Source: Planctomycetota bacterium
Lineage (GTDB): Bacteria; Planctomycetota; Planctomycetia; Gemmatales; Gemmataceae
Length of the DNA stretch: 64,000 bases
Reading direction: 5' to 3'
NCBI GenBank assembly: GCA_016873225.1
Contig: VGXS01000012.1
Location: forward strand, 1-64,000
The notes under the pieces: model-generated
Database searches by the model: none
Told to the model about the DNA's origin: nothing
Seen by the model: only the letters and a program-made list of their open reading frames with translations
Translations under genes and position numbers: made by a program
Shown: in pieces, positions 27,013-35,223 of the stretch
How the letters are laid out: every line of letters begins with the position of its first letter
Numbering within the stretch: position 1 is the stretch's first letter

Positions 27013-28133
27013 TTCACACCTCCAATGGGCAGCAGCCGCAGGCACACGGGCTTTCCAACCTTGACCGAAACGCCCGTGGGCTTGGGTACGCCCGTCGCCT
27101 GGTCGATCGCGAAAACGATGATCGAGTCGGCGTTCTGGTTGCCCACCAGCAGCCATTTACCGGTCGGATCGACGATGAAGTTGCGGGGTTCCTTGACGCC
27201 CTCGGAGGCGAAGCCGGCGAGGGTGAGCTTGCCGGTGGCCTCATCAACCCGGAACGCCGCGATGCTGTCCCCGCGGCGGTTCGAACCGTAGATGAACTTG
27301 CCCGACGGATGCGCCACCACCTCGGCGGTGTAGCTGGGGCCCTTGTGCCCCTCGGGGAGGGTGGAGATGGTCTGGTACTCGGTCAGGGCGCCCGTCGCGG
27401 CATCATGCCGGAAGGCGGTGATGGTGTTGCCGAGTTCGTTGATGACAAACGCGAACTTGCCTGACGGATGGAAGCAGAAATGGCGGGGGCCGGCGCCGGG
27501 CGCCACGGACGCGTGCGGCGGGTTGGCGGGTCGCAGTTGGCCGGTGCCGGCGTCCAGGGAGTAAATGAGCACCTTGTCGAGTCCGAGGTCGGCGGCATAG
27601 ACGAACTTGCCGGCCGGGTCGGTGTTCACCGAGTGGGCGTGGGGCGTTTCCTGCCTTTGCTTGTTGACGCTGCCGCCCTTGTGCTGGATGAAGGAAGCGT
27701 GTTCCTCGATCCCGCCGTCGGCGCGCACCTTGTATGAGGCGACGCTGCCGCCGCCATAATTCGCGATGACCACGACCTTGCCCGAAGGATCCACGGTCAC
27801 ATGGCAAGGCCCGCCGCCCACGGTGGACTGGTCGTTGATCGGCGCGAGTTCCCCCTTGGGTGACAGCGAGAAGGCGGCCACGGCGCCACCCTTCCGCTTG
27901 CCGCTTTCGCCAACCTCGCCCACGGCATAAAGCTTCTTGCCGTCGGGATGAATGGCCAGGAACGACGGGTTGGTCATCTTGGCCGCCAGGGCCGGTTCGC
28001 CAAGCGTCCCCTTGGCGGCGTCAAAGTCGATGCGGTAGATTCCCTGGCTGTTGGGGCCCGTGTAGGTTCCCACGAAAAGATGGTGGGTCGGTTGCGACAG
28101 CGACAGAAGCGCCAAGGCAAGCGCGGAACTCAT
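27009..28133 (-). CDS. lactonase-family beta-propeller (6-phosphogluconolactonase type), exported
   Basis: A 374-residue seven-bladed propeller protein of the YbhE/Pgl lactonase family. Its start at 28133 overlaps the upstream stop (ATGA). A short hydrophobic leader (MSSALALALLSLSQ) suggests export, unlike cytoplasmic 6-phosphogluconolactonase. Blade repeats are visible: FLAIHPDGKKLYAVGE, HVTVDPSGKVVVIANYGGGS, HSVNTDPAGKFVYAADLG, FCFHPSGKFAFVINELGN, VVAHPSGKFIYGSNRRGDS and FIVDPTGKWLLVGNQN. VGTYT near the N-terminus is the family opening. A secreted lactonase may open sugar lactones or simply be a binding protein. It lies between a small membrane protein and the exported isochorismatase-like gene. 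Confidence 0.87.
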   Translation of the reverse strand: MSSALALALLSLSQPTHHLFVGTYTGPNSQGIYRIDFDAAKGTLGEPALAAKMTNPSFLAIHPDGKKLYAVGEVGESGKRKGGAVAAFSLSPKGELAPINDQSTVGGGPCHVTVDPSGKVVVIANYGGGSVASYKVRADGGIEEHASFIQHKGGSVNKQRQETPHAHSVNTDPAGKFVYAADLGLDKVLIYSLDAGTGQLRPANPPHASVAPGAGPRHFCFHPSGKFAFVINELGNTITAFRHDAATGALTEYQTISTLPEGHKGPSYTAEVVAHPSGKFIYGSNRRGDSIAAFRVDEATGKLTLAGFASEGVKEPRNFIVDPTGKWLLVGNQNADSIIVFAIDQATGVPKPTGVSVKVGKPVCLRLLPIGGVK

Positions 28134-28558
28134 GATGCGTTTCTCCCCTCGTTGGCCAATCGGTTCAGCATGATCAAAAACGCGCCGAAAAAGGCGATGC
28201 CCGGCCCCTCGCCGAGCGTCCACCACCAGGGCATCCCCGCCGAGATGTCGATCGCGATCATCGACGCCCCGAACACCATGTTTCCGGCGCCCAGGATGTC
28301 CACCATCCAGGGAACGCGCTGGGGTCTCAGGGCGATACCCGCGACAAGCAGCCCGTGGCAGGCGTAAAGCGCCGAGGCCGACCTCGCCAGGTACCATGCC
28401 ACCGGCGCGTCGGGAAACTCGCCAAGGCCGAGCTGCCGGTGGATGAGCGAATACCATTGGCCCGGCAACGCGGCGAAGAATGCTGCCAGCAGCAGGAATG
28501 CCGCGCCGACCGCCAGGGCCGCGCGCAGCAACAGCCTCGCCAAGGCCGGGGCGATCAT
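28130..28558 (-). CDS. four-helix small membrane protein of unknown function
   Basis: A 142-residue membrane protein with four hydrophobic segments: LLLRAALAVGAAFLLLAAFF, YLARSASALYACHGLLVAGI, ILGAGNMVFGASMIAIDIS and the final GPGIAFFGAFLIMLNRLA. The loop WYSLIHRQLGLGEFPDAPVA between helices is distinctive, and I recall it from planctomycete hypothetical proteins. No catalytic motif is visible. Both ends overlap neighbours by ATGA, so the gene is locked into the ThuA-lactonase operon. Confidence 0.82.
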   Translation of the reverse strand: MIAPALARLLLRAALAVGAAFLLLAAFFAALPGQWYSLIHRQLGLGEFPDAPVAWYLARSASALYACHGLLVAGIALRPQRVPWMVDILGAGNMVFGASMIAIDISAGMPWWWTLGEGPGIAFFGAFLIMLNRLANEGRNAS

Positions 28559-29538
28559 TTCAGGTCGGCGGGCTTCACACCCTTGGTGTATCCGTTGAAC
28601 GAGAAGCGAGTCGGCTTGTAGGTTCCAACGATACCCACTTCCGCCTTTGCCGGGACTTCGAGGCCCGTCATACGGTAGGCCGCGTTCACCAGCAGGCGCC
28701 TGAACGCCTCGTTCTCAAGGTCCTGCGAGGCGCCCATGGTGGTGGTGAAGGCCTGCCCCTTGGCACCGCCGGGCAACTGGTAGCTCTTGGTCCAGGCCAC
28801 GGGCATCATCGGTTCGTTCACCTTGCCCTTGACGGCGGGGTCCGTCGCGGACATCCCGGTCACCACCTCGCCGAAAAGCAGCGTGGAACTGTCTCCCGGC
28901 AGGGGAAGCCTCACGCCGTAGACATCGGTGGGACCGAAAACCTCGCCATCGGCGATTCCACGCAGCAGCGGATTGTCCTTCTGTCCCTCGGCGATCCTCC
29001 CGCGGGTGGCCTGCTTGCCGTGGGACCCATGGTGGCTGATCCACTTCTCGCCCAAGACCAACCGGCCGAAGCCGCCGTCGGCCCATTCCTTCTTCTCGCC
29101 GTTGTAGCCGTTGCCGTAATGCGCGTAGGGATGGTCCTTGGGCATGTTGAAGGCGTGGGTCGAGGTGCGCAGGCCGATCAGTGGCTTTCCCTTGAGGAGG
29201 TAATCTTCGATCAGCTTCATCTGCTCGGGGGGCAGGGCTCGGAACCGCAAGCCCATCACCACGAGGTCGGCCTTGGCGAGTGCCTCGAGGCCGGGGATGT
29301 TCTTGCCGTTGTTGGGGTTGATCTCGCCCGTCGCCGGGTCGATGGCGAACAGCGTCACGGTGTCAAAGCCATGCCGTGTCGCGAGGATCTTGGCCAGTTG
29401 GGGGAGCGCCTCCTCCGACCGGTATTCCTCGTCGCCGCTGATGAGGACGACCGTCTTGCCCTTTCCGGGGCCGGAGGCTCCGGGGATGGAAAGCCAAGGA
29501 TCGGCGGCCAGCGCCAAAAGGGAGAGCAAGGCAAGCAT
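28555..29538 (-). CDS. ThuA-like exported protein
   Basis: A 327-residue protein with a signal peptide (MLALLSLLALAADPW). The ThuA-type (glutamine-amidotransferase-like flavodoxin-fold) domain shows TVVLISGDEEYRSEEALPQL, ADLVVMGLRFRALPPEQMKL and GKPLIGLRTSTHAFN. The C-terminal half contains a WTKSYQLPGGAKGQAFTTTM block, then RLLVNAAYRMTGLEVPAK. ThuA is linked to trehalose or sugar metabolism in rhizobia; in planctomycetes the function is unknown. It is the first gene of the five-gene overlapping operon, 81 bases after the apgM stop. Confidence 0.85.
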   Translation of the reverse strand: MLALLSLLALAADPWLSIPGASGPGKGKTVVLISGDEEYRSEEALPQLAKILATRHGFDTVTLFAIDPATGEINPNNGKNIPGLEALAKADLVVMGLRFRALPPEQMKLIEDYLLKGKPLIGLRTSTHAFNMPKDHPYAHYGNGYNGEKKEWADGGFGRLVLGEKWISHHGSHGKQATRGRIAEGQKDNPLLRGIADGEVFGPTDVYGVRLPLPGDSSTLLFGEVVTGMSATDPAVKGKVNEPMMPVAWTKSYQLPGGAKGQAFTTTMGASQDLENEAFRRLLVNAAYRMTGLEVPAKAEVGIVGTYKPTRFSFNGYTKGVKPADLK

Positions 29539-29619
29539 GGAATGGCTCCGGGCGGAAGAGGAGTGTCGAGACCCTCACTATCGGCCACCGCCCGGGCGCG
29601 CGCAAGGGCCTGGTTCCGG

Positions 29620-30852
29620 CTAGGCGCCGAACTTGCCGAGGCGGCCGGCATGGGCCAGCGCCAGGGTCATCAGGTACTTGGCCTGAACCTGGCCGAGGCC
29701 CCCCGCCAGGCAATACGACTCGCCAAACTCCGTCACCGGGTCGGCACGGCACGAGGGCGACCACAGGATGGTCGGCACCGGGTGCCATGAATGGCTCTTG
29801 AGCTTGCTGGGCGTGCTGTGGTCGCCCGTCACGATCAGCACATCAGGGTTCAGGGCCCGAACCCGCGGGATGATCGTGTCGAACTGCTCGATCCTTTGCA
29901 CCTTGGCGGCGAAGTTGCCGTCTTCCCCGGTGCTGTCGGTGTACTTGTAGTGCAGGAAGAAGAAGTCGTACGACTTCCATTGCTTTTCCATCTGGGCCAC
30001 CTGGGTCTCGAGCGATCCGCCGGCGTCGAGGATGTCCATGCCGACCAGCCTGGCCAGACCGCGGTACATCGGATAGACCGCCAGCGCCGCGGCCTTCAAG
30101 CCGTAGGCGTCCTTCATCGTGGCGATGTTCGGATAGCGCGCGAAACCGCGCAGGGTGGCCATGTTGGTCGGCGCGTGCGCGGCGAGCGCCTTGGATGCCT
30201 TGTCAAGCCATTCGTTCACCACCGCGGCGGTGCGCCCCGATGCCGCGTCAGCGCCCTTGGCCGCCAACGGCTTCACGCCGACGGCCTGGGGATCGGTGTC
30301 GTTGACGGCATCGCCGAGGCCATCCCCGCGGATCACCAGCACGAACCTGTGTTCGCGGACCGGTTCGACGAACAGTTCCACTCCGGGCACCTGGATCTGG
30401 GCCAGCACCTTGCAGACCTCGACGCAGGTTTCGGTGCTGGGACGCCCGGCGCGGCGGTCGGTGATGAGGCCGTTGCCATCAACCGTGCAGAAATTGCCGC
30501 GTATGGCGACATCGCGCGGACCCACGGAGAAGTTGATGCCCAGCGCCTCGAGGATGCCGCGTCCGATGCGGTGCTCCAGCGGATCGTAGCCGAACAATCC
30601 GAGGTGGCCGGGGCCGCTGCCTGGCGTGATGCCGGGCAGCACCGGGGTGGAGAGGCCGCAGACCCCGTCCCGAACCAGGCCATCGAGATTGGGGGTTCCG
30701 GCCGTTTCCAGCTCGGTCTTGCCGCCCTTTTCCATGGGCAGGCCGCCCAGGCCGTCGGCCACCAGCAGCACGATCTTGCTGGAGTTGTCTTCCCGAAGCT
30801 CGCGAATCAGGTCCTGGATGTTGCTCACGGCGCCATGGCCTCCGATTGACAT
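29620..30852 (-). CDS. apgM: cofactor-independent phosphoglycerate mutase (archaeal type)
   Basis: A 410-residue enzyme that interconverts 3- and 2-phosphoglycerate without 2,3-BPG in glycolysis. It has the apgM features: VLLVADGLGGLP (metal-binding Asp near the N-terminus), TPNLDGLVRDGVCGL, the catalytic region GITPGSGPGHLGLFGYDP, and the late metal-binding IVTGDHSTPSKLKSHSW. GVELFVEPVREHRFVLVIRG marks the middle domain. The ATG at 30852 is assumed; a GTG nine codons in (SNIQDLI) is possible. It is followed by the ThuA-led operon and preceded by the DUF4340 gene 41 bases upstream, so it may be co-transcribed with either. Confidence 0.95.
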   Translation of the reverse strand: MSIGGHGAVSNIQDLIRELREDNSSKIVLLVADGLGGLPMEKGGKTELETAGTPNLDGLVRDGVCGLSTPVLPGITPGSGPGHLGLFGYDPLEHRIGRGILEALGINFSVGPRDVAIRGNFCTVDGNGLITDRRAGRPSTETCVEVCKVLAQIQVPGVELFVEPVREHRFVLVIRGDGLGDAVNDTDPQAVGVKPLAAKGADAASGRTAAVVNEWLDKASKALAAHAPTNMATLRGFARYPNIATMKDAYGLKAAALAVYPMYRGLARLVGMDILDAGGSLETQVAQMEKQWKSYDFFFLHYKYTDSTGEDGNFAAKVQRIEQFDTIIPRVRALNPDVLIVTGDHSTPSKLKSHSWHPVPTILWSPSCRADPVTEFGESYCLAGGLGQVQAKYLMTLALAHAGRLGKFGA

Positions 30853-30893
30853 ATCGACAAGCTATGGCCGCCACCGCCCCGGGGCCAGTCCGG

Positions 30894-33800
30894 TCAGGGC
30901 TTGGGCGACTCCACCGCCGGGGATGGCGCCGGGTCGCGAGGCGGCTTGGCGTAGTCGTCGGCCTTGCGGGCCAGGAGCTCCACATCCGCCGCGGCGATGA
31001 CGAAAATCTCACCCGGCTGCCGCTCGATTCGGGCATAACGGTCTTTGCCGCCGGGCACCTCCGCGCCGATTCGCAGGATCGGCTGCTTGTTGAGAGCCAC
31101 CTGGAGAAACGGCTTGTCGAGGCCGTAGGCGGCATCGGCGCCGCCGGAATCCTTTTCGAACCGCACGAAGCGAAGGCGGGTGATGGCCCGCACCGTCTCG
31201 TCGACCGTCGCCGGATCCACCTTGGCGTCCGCCTTGTCGGTGCGCTTCCATGGCCCCTCGCGACGGGAAAGCGCCACCAGTTCGCCCTGGCCCGGTTGCG
31301 CGCGCAATTCCTTAATCACCGCGGCATCCACGGGAGTGAAGAAGAGCGACCGCCAGCGATATTCCTCGCGAAGGCGGGTCACGGCGGGCGCGTCGAGCAG
31401 GAACAGCCTCGGCTGCCCGCTCACCCGGGCCACCGACTTGCCGTCCGGCCGGGCCGCCGCCACCTCCAGCTTGGCCAACTGGTTGCCGGCCCCATCCATG
31501 AATGTCCAGGTCACCACGGGCTTGTCGAGGCCCAGCGCCTTGGCCTCGTCCTCCGTCGCGGCGCCAAGCCAGGAATCGGCGCGGTAGGCGCCCATCGAGG
31601 CGATGAACGAATCGAGTGTCGGCTCAGCGGCGGATTCGACGGGCTTTTCCACGATCCATCCCTGCGCCGAAGCGCCGAACTCCACCGTCCGGCCATCCCT
31701 GACGCAGATGGCCCTGATGATGTTCGCCACCCGGGCCACGGTGCGGTCGTCAAACTGGGCCGGTTCCATGGTCAGGTCTTTCGACAAGGCGGGATCAAGC
31801 ACGCCCACGAGCGGCCCGCCGGCCCTCGCGTAACGCGCGCCTGTCTTGGCATCGGCAACCTTGCCCAACTGCAGGACGCGTGTGACGGCGTTGCCGGCCG
31901 ATGTTCCCTTCACCGTCACCAAGACCTCGGGATTGTCGAGCCCGAACTGGGCAAGCTCGGCGGGGGTCCATGCCGCCTTCCAGCCCGATACCTTCTCGAC
32001 TCGAAGGTTGTTCAGCCGCGCCAGGATGCCGGCGATCGTGGGAGCGTCGGCGGGGCGCGCCGGAACCGACCTGGTTTTCCACGAATCCTTCTCGGCATCA
32101 AGGGCGAGGTCGAGGCCCTTGCCCGAGCGCTCCAGGCTCGTGGCCGCCAGAAACTCCTCAGGCAGCAGTTTCCTGTCCACATAATCGGTGACGGGTCGCT
32201 CAAGCGGCGCCGCGAGCTTGGCGGGAAGTATCACCACGGCATCCTTGTTGTCGATGCGGGCGTGACGCGATCCGCTTCGGCCGGCGGGCTCGTTGCCAAT
32301 CACCACCACCCGGGTGGTTTCCGGCTTTCCCGGGTCGCCCTTGAGCACCACGCGCGCCGTGGCGGCGGGCTTGTCGAGCCCGAAGCGCGCCAGCATCGCG
32401 GCGTCGAGCGGCTTACCGAAGCTGGCATAGGTGTCGGGCCTGAGGCCGAACCAGGCCATCTCGAGGTCAACCACACGGCCGGTTTCGGCGGGCGCGCCCG
32501 TGATTCCGGCACCATCGATCGTCCACAGTGAGGCGCCACCTTTCGCCAGCTTGAAGGCACCCGAGGGGGTTTCCACCTCGAAGCGCGCGATCTTCGTCGC
32601 GTCGATCGGGTCGACCGTCCGGGGAAGCAGGTCGAGCACCGCACGGTCAAGGAGGGAAGCGGCCTGGGCGGGCAGGATGAAAACCCCGGGGCGGCCATCG
32701 AGGGTCGCGTATCGTCCCGGGTCGGCCGGAGTTGCCGGCGTGACTTCCTTCTTGTCCGACTTGGCCGCCTTGCCGATTTTCAGGGTCTTCCTGGCCCCAT
32801 CCTTGAGCGCGACCACCACCTCGACGGCCTTTTCCAGCCCCCATTCCTCGGGCTTTTCATTCTTGGCCGCGACCCACTTCTCCGCCCTGGGCGATGACAG
32901 CGTGCTGGCGAAATTCTCAAACATGGTCGGTTCCGCCACGGCGGCGAAGGGCGTCTCGATTTTCCATCCACCCTTCTTTTCCTCGACCAGCGGAGCCGGC
33001 GACGCCTCGGGGGCCACCCGGTACTCGGCTTCCCCGGGGCGGCGCACCGTCACCGAGGCGATGTCCGCCTCCTGCGTCTTCCACAGTTCGCGGGGAAGGA
33101 ACGCCAGCTCTCCTCCCACCACGGTTTCCCGCGCGCTCGCGGGCAAGGCGACAACCGTGTCCGTTCCCGCGAGCGCACCGAAGAGGCCCGGCTTGCCCTC
33201 GCGGTCCTTGCCCAGTACCAGCACGACCTTCGCGCCGGGCTTGCCGTCCTTGCCAGCCGTTTCCAGGGTTACCCGGGTTCCCTTGGGCTCGATGCCGTAG
33301 CTTTTCGCCTGATCCTCGGGTTTCACGCCATCGGCGACATACTCAAGGGCCTCGAGGCCCGTCAGGGCGCCCAACAGCTTTTCCGCCTCTCCTTGGTCGG
33401 CATCACCCGGCGGATTTCCCAGTTTCCACGGGTCGGTCCCTTTTCGGGTGAGTGCGACGCTTCCGTTCGCGCCATCGAGCGTGAGCCCGATCACATCGGC
33501 GGAGGCGATTTCCATGACCTTGAGCGAGCGGTATTCCCCCGCCGGCCGCAAGGCCAGCGAGTCAACCTGCTGGGCCGCCTGATCCTTGGGGCCGTTGTCC
33601 ACCCGGTTGACGCGCCACAGGTCGTCAACCCGCAGGGCAACCTTGTTGGAAGCCGCGTCGGCGCTCCCCAGCGCGTAGGTGATGACCCGCTCGCGCTTGG
33701 GCTTTTCCGCCTCGGGACGGGAGGCGGGATCCTTTTCCACAACTTTCACCGTGATGGTCGCCCGAGGTGTCGCAAGGCCCGCCGCGGCCAGCGCCTTGTC

Positions 33801-35192
33801 GAGGTCGGCCGGGGTCTGGGCCGCCGAGACATCGGCGCCGGTGGCCTCGAGGTTGGCGATCTTGCCGAGCAGGGCGGTCACCTTGGAGGCATCGCCCGCG
33901 CGCGCCATCGGCTCGACAAGCCTCCAGGCCTCCTCCTTCTTCTCAAGCACCGTCTTGGGCTTGCCTGGCACCGCGATTTCCAGCCTGACCACATCACCCT
34001 GCTCATAGCGGGCCAGCCTCGGATCCCGCAGCGTCGCCACATCGGGGAACACCTGGTCGATGCGATCCTTGCGGACCTCGAAAACCTTGGGGTTGTTCTC
34101 GAGCCGGGCATGCAGGAACACCTCCCGCTGGGTTTCCTCCCTCGGAGGCAGGTTGATTCCCGGCGGCAGTCCCGGAGGAGGGGGCGCGTTCACAAGCTTC
34201 TTGGTTTCCCTCACGCGGGCTTCCCGGCCGACGAGCAGGGTCACGGCCTTGCCATCGGGCGCCGTGACGGTGAGCACGCGCTCGGGCTTGTCGAGGCCGG
34301 TGATGTCGGGGGCGGCCTTGTCCGCCGGGACAAAGCGCTCCACCCAAATGTCGGGAACGGCCTCAAGCAAGGTGTCCATGGTCGGCGGATTGAGCCTGTC
34401 GAGGGTGGTCTTGCCATCCCCGGACTTCATGAGCCAGGCGCCGGCCCGGGCATCGGGGTCGCCAGCGTCGATGCCAGTCCGGTCGAGCCGGATCACCCTG
34501 GCTTCCTTGGAGTCGCCTCCCGGCCGTGTCTCCATCCTGAGGGACATGGCGCTCGCGGCTTCCTTCTTTTCCGCCGCCTCGCCGGGGCGCGGGACCCCTG
34601 CGGATTTTCCCGGCTTCCGGCCGGCGAATATTCGCCGTTGCAGGTAGAAGTCGGACGGTTGATTGAGCCGCGGTATCAGGCCGGGCGCCAGCCTCACCGC
34701 TGACGACTCGCCCTTGAGCCGGGCCCAGGTGGGCCGGGTGAAGGCGTTGTCGGCCGTGGCCTCGGCGTCGGCGAGCCAAAGCGATACGGCCTCGCCAGAG
34801 GCCAGGCGGGCCTCCACCAGCAGCGCCGCGGGATTGTCGCCCCGAAGCGCCGCTGGAACCGCCGGGTCTTCCAGCGGAGCGGGAACGAATCGGGTGCGGA
34901 GCGAGGCGACGGCCTCCGCGAGGTTGCCGGCCTCCTCCTGGCGGACCGGCCAGCCGCCCCTCATGCTCCAGGGGCCCGGTTTTCCATCCTTCAAGGATCG
35001 CTCAAGCTCGACATCCTCGGTGGCGCCGCGCCCCGGCACCCGCACGACGATGCCGGACATCGCCCCGGCCTTGAGGGCATCGAGGCCGCCGAAGCGGGAC
35101 TCCGACGCCGGCCTGCCTGCCAGCATCACGAGCGCGACGCCCGCCAGGGCGAACGCCCCAACCACGGCAACGGAACCCCAGGGTAGACGCAT
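30894..35192 (-). CDS. giant multi-repeat DUF4340 protein
   Basis: A 1432-residue protein anchored by one N-terminal helix (WGSVAVVGAFALAGVALVML, residues 5-24), with the rest probably outside the membrane. It is built of repeated DUF4340 units. The conserved unit core, a Tyr/Phe/Leu-Gly-Leu-Asp-Lys-Pro turn, recurs as WGLEKAVEV, FGLDKPAAT, FGLDNPEVL, LGLDKPVVT, YGLDKPFLQ and YGIEPKGTR, with further weaker copies (LDKPERVLT). Between cores lie segments of the type W-K-x-x-x-P...A-D...I-x-x-L-x-x-L. Bacterial DUF4340 proteins are usually one or two units, beside Gld-type ABC genes. Here it starts 31 bases after the GldG-like gene. The function is unknown; a periplasmic ligand-binding or structural role is my inference. 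Confidence 0.85.
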   Translation of the reverse strand: MRLPWGSVAVVGAFALAGVALVMLAGRPASESRFGGLDALKAGAMSGIVVRVPGRGATEDVELERSLKDGKPGPWSMRGGWPVRQEEAGNLAEAVASLRTRFVPAPLEDPAVPAALRGDNPAALLVEARLASGEAVSLWLADAEATADNAFTRPTWARLKGESSAVRLAPGLIPRLNQPSDFYLQRRIFAGRKPGKSAGVPRPGEAAEKKEAASAMSLRMETRPGGDSKEARVIRLDRTGIDAGDPDARAGAWLMKSGDGKTTLDRLNPPTMDTLLEAVPDIWVERFVPADKAAPDITGLDKPERVLTVTAPDGKAVTLLVGREARVRETKKLVNAPPPPGLPPGINLPPREETQREVFLHARLENNPKVFEVRKDRIDQVFPDVATLRDPRLARYEQGDVVRLEIAVPGKPKTVLEKKEEAWRLVEPMARAGDASKVTALLGKIANLEATGADVSAAQTPADLDKALAAAGLATPRATITVKVVEKDPASRPEAEKPKRERVITYALGSADAASNKVALRVDDLWRVNRVDNGPKDQAAQQVDSLALRPAGEYRSLKVMEIASADVIGLTLDGANGSVALTRKGTDPWKLGNPPGDADQGEAEKLLGALTGLEALEYVADGVKPEDQAKSYGIEPKGTRVTLETAGKDGKPGAKVVLVLGKDREGKPGLFGALAGTDTVVALPASARETVVGGELAFLPRELWKTQEADIASVTVRRPGEAEYRVAPEASPAPLVEEKKGGWKIETPFAAVAEPTMFENFASTLSSPRAEKWVAAKNEKPEEWGLEKAVEVVVALKDGARKTLKIGKAAKSDKKEVTPATPADPGRYATLDGRPGVFILPAQAASLLDRAVLDLLPRTVDPIDATKIARFEVETPSGAFKLAKGGASLWTIDGAGITGAPAETGRVVDLEMAWFGLRPDTYASFGKPLDAAMLARFGLDKPAATARVVLKGDPGKPETTRVVVIGNEPAGRSGSRHARIDNKDAVVILPAKLAAPLERPVTDYVDRKLLPEEFLAATSLERSGKGLDLALDAEKDSWKTRSVPARPADAPTIAGILARLNNLRVEKVSGWKAAWTPAELAQFGLDNPEVLVTVKGTSAGNAVTRVLQLGKVADAKTGARYARAGGPLVGVLDPALSKDLTMEPAQFDDRTVARVANIIRAICVRDGRTVEFGASAQGWIVEKPVESAAEPTLDSFIASMGAYRADSWLGAATEDEAKALGLDKPVVTWTFMDGAGNQLAKLEVAAARPDGKSVARVSGQPRLFLLDAPAVTRLREEYRWRSLFFTPVDAAVIKELRAQPGQGELVALSRREGPWKRTDKADAKVDPATVDETVRAITRLRFVRFEKDSGGADAAYGLDKPFLQVALNKQPILRIGAEVPGGKDRYARIERQPGEIFVIAAADVELLARKADDYAKPPRDPAPSPAVESPKP

Positions 35193-35223
35193 GAGACTGC
35201 TCCCGTTCGATCACCCGTCGCTG

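Noticed and set aside
30846..32531. A 561-codon plus-strand open frame
   Set aside because: It is antisense to the DUF4340 gene; its composition is typical of GC-rich shadow frames.
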